A stretch of 5,223 bases of DNA. It comes from Pseudomonadota bacterium. GTDB taxonomy: Bacteria; SAR324; XYD2-FULL-50-16; JAHJRI01. Each line of letters opens with the position of its first letter. Positions within the stretch are counted from its first letter, which is position 1. A program made the position numbers and the translations under genes. Shown here in pieces: positions 1-5,223 of this stretch. The notes beneath the pieces were generated by a model, which saw nothing but the letters and a program-made list of their open reading frames with translations, did not search any database and had not been told where the DNA came from. Location of the stretch: the NCBI GenBank assembly GCA_022360105.1, contig JAKSDL010000466.1, forward strand, positions 1-5,223, given 5' to 3'.

Positions 1-3000
1 CTGAAATCGTTTATTTGTATAGTCCTTGCTGCTGATAATTGGAGATTGACATTCTGAAAACAGGCAATTACTTGATTTAAGCAACGGGACATGGGGATTT
101 GCAGAGCCATTCACGGACATAATTGTCAGTGTTTCCATCGCCCTGGTCATCGCCACATAAAATAACCTTCTTTCATCCTCAATATCTGCGGAAGTTGATT
201 CTAAATGCCAGCCTCCGTCCGCGATAAACACATGGTTGAATTCCATTCCTTTGGCCCCATGCATGGTGCTGAGAAAAACACCATTTCCAAATACTTGTTC
301 ATTGCGGAGCTCAGCCAGATTGTCATAAAGGTAATCAATGACCACCCCCACTGCAATGCTTGCGTCTCCGGATTCTTTGAGGAGGTTTGCCAGCAAATCA
401 TTTAGCATGTCTCCCCACATATTTTTACCTATTGGACCGAAGGAAATCTCATAGCTTCTTTTTAAATCCGATATTTTAAAGGAATTCTTCCGATTTTCAT
501 GCAAAAACATTAGAAAGCGTCTTATTTCACGAATCCGATGGAGAGGAGGTACATCATCTTTGTTAAGTCTGTACGAAACTGGAATTCCGTTTTCTTCAAG
601 CAGACAACGTATTGGCACTAATATCGATCTGGTGCGTGCCAGAATGGCAAAGTCAGACCAGCAGGCATCAGGCTTCAGATTTTTCAACCGTGACAATTCA
701 TTGAGAATTGCCGGCGGCTGCCCACCATGATCAGGAACCCTGACGATCAATACTTTTCCTTTCCTGGCCGGATCAAGTCTTTCCCAATATCCTCCTGAAG
801 GATCATTTTTCCGAGAGTTATTGACTCTAATGGGATACTCCGTTTTCATACGATGGCGATTGTGCCTGATAAAAGAATTGGCCGTATCGATAATCGCAGA
901 GCTTGAACGGTAATTTTCCGTCAAATATTTCAAAGCGACTTCAGTTGTTTCTTTTGATTTATCATTGGGAATGACTCGATAGTCTTCTTGAAACTTTCGA
1001 ATATATTCGATGCTGGTTTCTCGGAAACTGTAGATGTTTTGGTCATCATCTCCTACAGCCATAATGGAGATTTTTTCATCTTTATCAGAAACGTCCCTGC
1101 CGGCGATTGCTGAAATAAGTTTGTATTGAGAAGCATCGATGTCCTGGTATTCATCAACCAGAATCGTCTGGATTCCCCCCAGCAATCGCTCTCGTTGTTC
1201 TTCGCCATCGACTCCAGGCAATTCGGTTTTACCGTTTAAAAGATCGGTTGCATCGGTAATTACTTTATTGAAATCGATCTGTTCCAACTCCATTTTCTCT
1301 TCGCTAAAGGAGATCCCAGCCAGACGCATTGCCAATGCATGATAGGTTGAAACCATGACAAAGCTCCCTCTTTGTCCTATCAATTCAATCAATCGTTTTT
1401 TAAGGATCATTGCGGCATTGTGATTATAACACAAAATCAAAATAGAGGAGGCTCTAACCTGTTGCACACAAATTAAATAAGCGCAGCGATGCACAATCGT
1501 TTTTGTTTTACCAGATCCCGGACCAGCAAGCACCAGGATATTTGATTCCATATCATTGACAACGATTTCCTGTTGTTGAACGTTACCCAGCTTGTCAACA
1601 ATTTTGCTGAAGGTTTCAGGATTCGCCGGGCAGGCGACCTCATCTTCACGCCCCTTGAAGTATTTTTTAAAAAAAGACTGTTTATCTTCCTCGAAGTAAT
1701 CAAATACAAGCCGAAGAGCCTGCTTCAATTTTTCGACCCCCAACCGGGCATACTCCCCCATCACATGAATCTGAAATACCCTTTCTGTATAGTGCATTTC
1801 CAAGGGTTTATAATCTCCTTTGTTGTATCTGGCCTTGCCCTTTTCCGGTAACAAGCGGATACGCATTGCCTGCCGAAAAACAGCCAACCCTCCCTGCAGG
1901 GTAATGATCTTCATATCATGCATTTGAATCAGGCAGCGCTCGGTCACAGCCAGATGATCGCCGATGAGTCCTTGCAACTCCATATCCCTTTTCAGTTCAT
2001 CGATCAGTTCTTCACACGTGAACTCAATCAGCACATTGCCATCCGTTGAACGTTTTTCCGGCATTTTGCTGATCAAATAGTGCAAAATCACCATGGATAC
2101 CGCCTGACGACGTTTAACAGTTTCAGTAATGTTTGCCCAACTTCGTTGTAGCTTAATCTTGTATCTTTCTTTTGAAACCTGTTTATATATAAGACTCCCT
2201 TTTTTTCCTGCCAGTCCCTTACCATCGAGCGATATTCCTTTCAAGATCTGTTTGAGAGTGTCGGGGGCATTCTCAATCCCATTACTTTTCAAGCGCTGAC
2301 TGATTTTAACTAAATGAAAATCAACCCACTCTCCTTTGTCGGAATCGGGATCTTCTTCTTTCATCAAATTCATCAAGGCGTTTTCAAGAATGCAGATCTC
2401 ATCAAGCAGGGATATACCAGATTTCCTGCCTTTGGACTGTATAAACGCAGATAATTGAATCCCTTTTTTGAGCAACCCGGCATCCACCATCTGGTTTAAA
2501 ATACGAATAACCTTTTGACTTGGCGTGAGAGGACTGTTTACAGTTTCCTCTACGCTTTTTTCGTAAGGAATAGCGGCTTCTGCTATTTGGTCGGCTTTTA
2601 ATCCTTCATCAATGTCAGCGTTGAATATCTCCCGCAGGATACTCAGCCAGATCTCTTTCTGGTTGGGCTTAAGGTCCAAGGAGTCGATCTTTTTTTCGGC
2701 CTCTTTCATTGTGGCAATTGTAGGTTTCCCCTGAAAGATGCTGGTTTGATTCATATTTCTTTCCAGATAACCTGCTCGTTCCAGCCAGGCGATTCCCGTC
2801 CGGATTTTCGTGTCGGTGGATGACTCCGATGGGTCGAAAGAATAGTCATCCTCATCAAAACGGGCAATCTCCCCACTGGTCACAATCACTTCATCACCAC
2901 GACTTTTTCTGCATTTTCTTAAAGTACGCAGTATACCGGCAATATCCTTTTGCGTTAACTCCGAATGCTTTTCCAAACCGAATTGATTATCAAGATCAGA

Positions 3001-4890
3001 TTGGTCAAACAGCAAGATACACTCAGCCTCCTCCAGATCGCGCCCGGCACGACCAGCTTCTTGAAGGTAATTCTCCAGGGAACCCGGAATATCAGCGTGA
3101 ATCACCAGTCTTACATTGTCCTTGTCAATGCCCATTCCAAAGGCGTTTGTGGCACTAATCACCTGAATGTCTCCATTGACGAAATCTTCCAGGATCTTTC
3201 TTTTTTCTGCGGCATCCAGTCCGGCATGAAAAGCCCGGACATTGTGGTCCAGTCCTTCCAAATATTCTGCTATCTCCTCGGTTCGCTTCCGTTTTGAGGC
3301 ATAGATAATAGCTGTTCCTTCAGAATCCCGTAGCTTATCCACTAGCAGTTCATGGATTTTTGCATTTTTTTCATAAGCATTTGAAGGAATCACTTTGAAG
3401 GAGAGATTCGGTCGTTCCACTGTTGAGTGAAAGACCGTCAATTCCTGGTCAAGTTCTCTTTGAAAATGCTCCCTGACTTCGTTTATGACATCCAGTTTGG
3501 CGGTTGCCGTATAGCAGGCAACAGGTGAGATCCCGTTCTGGTGCTTTTCGGAGAACTCCCGAATGAAACGGGATGCGTACAGATAATCCGGTCTAAAATC
3601 ATGTCCCCATTTGGACAAGCAATGCGCTTCATCAAAAACCCAGCAGCTGATCTCTCGCTGTGAGATAGTCTCCCTCACTGAATAGTTCCTGAGTTGTTCG
3701 GGGGAGACGTATAAAATCGAAATGTCTCCCAAACGGACTCTATCAAGAATCTGCCTGCGTTCCGGTGGCGTGAGTATGCCTGAAATCGCTTCAACAGAAA
3801 TGGAGTTCAGGTTATCCACCTGATCTTTCATTAATGCCTGCAGCGGAGATATGACGATTGTTAAAAGTCCTCTACGTTGATAGCGGACCAAAGCTGGTAA
3901 TTGATAACAAAGGGATTTTCCACCTCCTGTAGGAAGGATTGCCAACATAGGCTCTCCCCTCATGCCGGTGGCAACAATTTTCTGTTGTAGACTGGAGCCG
4001 TCAGCAGCTTCCGGCAATAGTCTGAAATTTTCAAACCCGAAGAGCCGTTTCAGTTGTCTTTTGGGATCATGGTTTTGTGAGCAGTACGGACAGTCTTCAT
4101 CTTCGCACGGTGTTTCACGCAGTTTGGTCAGGACGGATATTGTCTCCGGAAATTCATGCCGAACCCAACCGGGCAGCACAGAATTTCCTCCAGAGACTTG
4201 AAGCCATGCTGCACAGTAAGCCATTACCATGGCATTTTCTGAATCAAGGATTTGCTCGCAGATTTCCAGGGCAGCAGTTGAACAGGCTTTGTCTTTTGCC
4301 AGCTTTAGGAAATGGCCTGCTGCATTTTTCAGAGATAGGGCTTGATCAAGAATTAGCTGCCTGAAAATCAGACCGATTCCATGAGAATCCTTCAATCCAC
4401 CTTTCGATGAGCTTTGTTGAAAACAAAAGCTGAATAATCTAATCAACTCCGGGGATTCCCGGTACTGTTTTTCAAAGCTTTCCCACTGATCTCTGAATAT
4501 TCTTCCGGCAAGCCGCGCATCGTTGACAGGATTATTAAGGGAGTCCTTGACGAGTTTGTAGTTTTTTACCAGCTTGTGATAAGGATTCTCTGGGAAGGCC
4601 AGCGGAGAAAGATACAAAGTATCGATAACAGGTAAGGAAAGAATTAAAAGATCAGGATAGTGTTTTCGGAGAATGGGAAGGTCATGCCCAATGATATTGT
4701 GACCAAGGATATAATTTGCATCTGCAGCAAATTGGTCCAGGCTGCACAAGTCCGAATAACTTATATCCTTGCCCTTTATCTCAAATTCCTGATCGCGAAA
4801 AACAGCGCCCACCTGGTAAATTTTTTTGTTCGCCTTTCCTATTTCCAGGTCAAGCAATAAACTTTGTGACAGAAGATCATTTCCATCCAT
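1..4890 (-). CDS. Fused exonuclease-fold / RecQ helicase / UvrD-like helicase (3' end outside window)
   Basis: This is a giant ATP-dependent DNA helicase; 1,630 codons are visible, with no stop before the window edge. Domains, in order: residues 8-131 are a DnaQ-like exonuclease fold (D14-x-E16, HN..HD with D70, NDA with D124). Residues 262-274 are a C-x4-C-x2-C-x3-H zinc-knuckle-like cluster. Residues 283-645 are a RecQ motor: Walker A PTGGGKS (K325), SPLQALMKDQV, DEAH at 420-423 followed by the RecQ aromatic loop (CLSKWGHDFRP), TATA at 461-464, FHAGL, AFGMGID, and QEAGRAGRD at 610-618. A winged-helix-like stretch follows near 695-712, but the RecQ four-cysteine zinc domain is absent. Residues 713-1102 are an unassigned linker. 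Residues 1103-1600 are a UvrD/PcrA motor: AGPGSGKT (K1128), DEYQD at 1246-1250, GDDDQNIYSFR, ENYRSS, STMHGAKGMEF, and ERRLFYVAMTRA. ATG 4890 is the only start that fits: an in-frame TAA lies at 4900-4902, and D14/E16 sit just inside. No Shine-Dalgarno sequence is visible. A role in DNA repair, recombination or restart is inferred from the families. Confidence 0.96.
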   Translation of the reverse strand, partial: MDGNDLLSQSLLLDLEIGKANKKIYQVGAVFRDQEFEIKGKDISYSDLCSLDQFAADANYILGHNIIGHDLPILRKHYPDLLILSLPVIDTLYLSPLAFPENPYHKLVKNYKLVKDSLNNPVNDARLAGRIFRDQWESFEKQYRESPELIRLFSFCFQQSSSKGGLKDSHGIGLIFRQLILDQALSLKNAAGHFLKLAKDKACSTAALEICEQILDSENAMVMAYCAAWLQVSGGNSVLPGWVRHEFPETISVLTKLRETPCEDEDCPYCSQNHDPKRQLKRLFGFENFRLLPEAADGSSLQQKIVATGMRGEPMLAILPTGGGKSLCYQLPALVRYQRRGLLTIVISPLQALMKDQVDNLNSISVEAISGILTPPERRQILDRVRLGDISILYVSPEQLRNYSVRETISQREISCWVFDEAHCLSKWGHDFRPDYLYASRFIREFSEKHQNGISPVACYTATAKLDVINEVREHFQRELDQELTVFHSTVERPNLSFKVIPSNAYEKNAKIHELLVDKLRDSEGTAIIYASKRKRTEEIAEYLEGLDHNVRAFHAGLDAAEKRKILEDFVNGDIQVISATNAFGMGIDKDNVRLVIHADIPGSLENYLQEAGRAGRDLEEAECILLFDQSDLDNQFGLEKHSELTQKDIAGILRTLRKCRKSRGDEVIVTSGEIARFDEDDYSFDPSESSTDTKIRTGIAWLERAGYLERNMNQTSIFQGKPTIATMKEAEKKIDSLDLKPNQKEIWLSILREIFNADIDEGLKADQIAEAAIPYEKSVEETVNSPLTPSQKVIRILNQMVDAGLLKKGIQLSAFIQSKGRKSGISLLDEICILENALMNLMKEEDPDSDKGEWVDFHLVKISQRLKSNGIENAPDTLKQILKGISLDGKGLAGKKGSLIYKQVSKERYKIKLQRSWANITETVKRRQAVSMVILHYLISKMPEKRSTDGNVLIEFTCEELIDELKRDMELQGLIGDHLAVTERCLIQMHDMKIITLQGGLAVFRQAMRIRLLPEKGKARYNKGDYKPLEMHYTERVFQIHVMGEYARLGVEKLKQALRLVFDYFEEDKQSFFKKYFKGREDEVACPANPETFSKIVDKLGNVQQQEIVVNDMESNILVLAGPGSGKTKTIVHRCAYLICVQQVRASSILILCYNHNAAMILKKRLIELIGQRGSFVMVSTYHALAMRLAGISFSEEKMELEQIDFNKVITDATDLLNGKTELPGVDGEEQRERLLGGIQTILVDEYQDIDASQYKLISAIAGRDVSDKDEKISIMAVGDDDQNIYSFRETSIEYIRKFQEDYRVIPNDKSKETTEVALKYLTENYRSSSAIIDTANSFIRHNRHRMKTEYPIRVNNSRKNDPSGGYWERLDPARKGKVLIVRVPDHGGQPPAILNELSRLKNLKPDACWSDFAILARTRSILVPIRCLLEENGIPVSYRLNKDDVPPLHRIREIRRFLMFLHENRKNSFKISDLKRSYEISFGPIGKNMWGDMLNDLLANLLKESGDASIAVGVVIDYLYDNLAELRNEQVFGNGVFLSTMHGAKGMEFNHVFIADGGWHLESTSADIEDERRLFYVAMTRAMETLTIMSVNGSANPHVPLLKSSNCLFSECQSPIISSKDYTNKRFQ

Positions 4891-4908
4891 GATTGTTTTT
4901 TATCACTA

Positions 4909-4937
4909 CTTATAACACACATTTTAGGGTTTTAATA
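4909..4937 (-). promoter_or_regulatory. Candidate extended -10 promoter for the fused helicase gene
   Basis: Read on the minus strand, TGT-TATAAG gives an extended -10 (TGn plus five of six matches to TATAAT), with the hexamer at 4909-4914. The hexamer 17 bases further upstream (4932-4937) reads TATTAA and is a poor -35, which is tolerable for an extended -10 promoter. Transcription would begin near 4902, leaving a leader of only about a dozen bases before the ATG; this fits the absence of a ribosome binding site. A rival pair is TTGTCA (4943-4948) and AAAATG (4920-4925), with a 17-base spacer but a weaker -10. The A/T-rich composition makes chance matches likely. Confidence 0.3.
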
Positions 4938-4941
4938 AAAC
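4929..4941. promoter_or_regulatory. 13-bp dyad GTTTTAATAAAAC, possible operator
   Basis: This is a perfect inverted repeat with six-base arms (GTTTTA / TAAAAC) around one central A, about 40 bases upstream of the start codon. It overlaps the -35 area of the extended -10 candidate and lies within the spacer of the alternative TTGTCA/AAAATG promoter. A repressor bound there could control the gene. The arms are A/T-rich and the motif matches no LexA box or other operator that I recognise, so it may be chance. Confidence 0.2.
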
Positions 4942-5061
4942 GTGACAACATCCCCTTTGCAAACCAAGCCGAAGTCACATGGCACAGTTGCCCATTATCA
5001 GTCTAAGATGTAAAATTGTGGACATCCATGGATCCAAAACCATGAGGATTGTTGGCATTTA

Positions 5062-5083
5062 TGAAATCAGGTTGAAATCAGGT
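5062..5083. repeat. Two perfect tandem copies of TGAAATCAGGT
   Basis: An 11-base unit occurs twice in direct succession with no mismatch (5062-5072 and 5073-5083). The spacing is about one helical turn, so two protein molecules could sit on the same face of the DNA. It lies about 170 bases upstream of the helicase start, far for a bacterial activator but possible. Simple slippage duplication is equally likely. No flanking element was found. Confidence 0.6.
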
Positions 5084-5223
5084 GACGCCATACCTATTTT
5101 GATGAGTCTTTAAATTGTATGCTACCTGCTTGTTTAGGAACATTTGGTCAGAAAAATTTCCTGCTAGTTTTCCTTGCTTGTTTGCGCTTCCAAATGTTTG
5201 ATTTTTGCCTGGCAGCTTTTTTC

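Larger units (their letters stand above)
4891..5223. other. Upstream non-coding region with no convincing gene
   Basis: These 333 bases carry the promoter candidate, dyad and tandem repeat listed separately. They also hold overlapping palindromes at 5024-5036 (ATCCATGGAT and TGGATCCA), a 9-base inverted repeat pair AACATTTGG / CCAAATGTT (5139-5147 and 5190-5198) and a direct repeat TGCTTGTTT (5127-5135 and 5175-5183). No rho-independent terminator, tRNA or riboswitch fold was seen. Short open frames reach the right edge on both strands: minus-strand frames stop at 5164-5166, 5148-5150 and 5078-5080, and a plus-strand frame is open from 5086 with an ATG at 5119. One may be the end or start of a neighbouring gene, but none carries a recognisable motif. 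Confidence 0.6.

Noticed and set aside
205..4860. Many open frames of 66-112 codons on both strands inside the helicase gene.
   Set aside because: They overlap a frame whose translation shows complete helicase motifs in correct order. Their own translations have no domain signature, so they are shadows of the real gene.
5024..5036. Overlapping palindromes ATCCATGGAT and TGGATCCA.
   Set aside because: They are short, far from the promoter candidate and match no operator I know; they are probably chance symmetry.
5150..5165. CAGAAAAATTTCCTG-like imperfect palindrome, considered as a terminator.
   Set aside because: The stem is short, A/T-rich and bulged, with no following T tract on either strand.
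5203..5222. TGCCTGGCA followed by a run of T on the plus strand, considered as a terminator.
   Set aside because: The arms leave a one-base loop, which cannot form a hairpin, and no convincing plus-strand gene ends before it.
5078..5223. Short open frames touching the right edge: minus-strand tails of 19, 24 and 47 codons, and a plus-strand frame open from 5086 (ATG at 5119).
   Set aside because: All are short, overlap each other and lack a recognisable motif. A neighbouring gene's end or start may lie here, but the window cannot tell which frame is used.

Overview
The window is filled by one very long minus-strand coding region that starts at 4890 and is still open when it leaves the window at base 1. 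It has 1,630 in-frame codons and no internal stop; I checked every codon. About 330 bases of upstream non-coding DNA complete the window. The product is a single polypeptide made of three recognisable nucleic-acid enzymes: an N-terminal DnaQ-like (DEDD-type) 3'-5' exonuclease fold, a RecQ-family superfamily 2 helicase core, and a C-terminal UvrD/PcrA-type superfamily 1 helicase. A zinc-knuckle-like Cys/Cys/Cys/His cluster lies between the exonuclease and RecQ. A long linker of about 390 residues, with no fold I can name firmly, lies between the two motors. The extreme C terminus and the stop codon lie outside the window.

The organism is a bacterium of moderate G+C (low-to-mid 40s percent by eye). 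From memory, RecQ-UvrD giants of this kind occur in several Gram-negative groups, including sulfate-reducing Thermodesulfobacteriota (former Deltaproteobacteria). This placement is a weak inference; nothing in the window fixes the taxon.

Layout: 1-4890 (minus) is the fused helicase-exonuclease. 4891-5223 is its upstream region, holding a candidate extended -10 promoter next to the start, a 13-bp dyad in the same stretch, an 11-bp perfect tandem repeat, and an A/T-rich right end whose short open frames cannot be assigned. No RNA gene, CRISPR array, insertion sequence or second convincing gene was seen.

Functionally, two motors that in characterised relatives both move 3'-5' are joined to a nuclease fold. 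This suggests a self-contained machine for unwinding, and possibly trimming, recombination or replication intermediates. It resembles human WRN (exonuclease plus RecQ) with a Rep/UvrD motor added. The metal-binding carboxylates of the exonuclease are present but its usual catalytic histidine is replaced by asparagine, so nuclease activity is uncertain. Both helicase motors retain all the signature residues that I could check.
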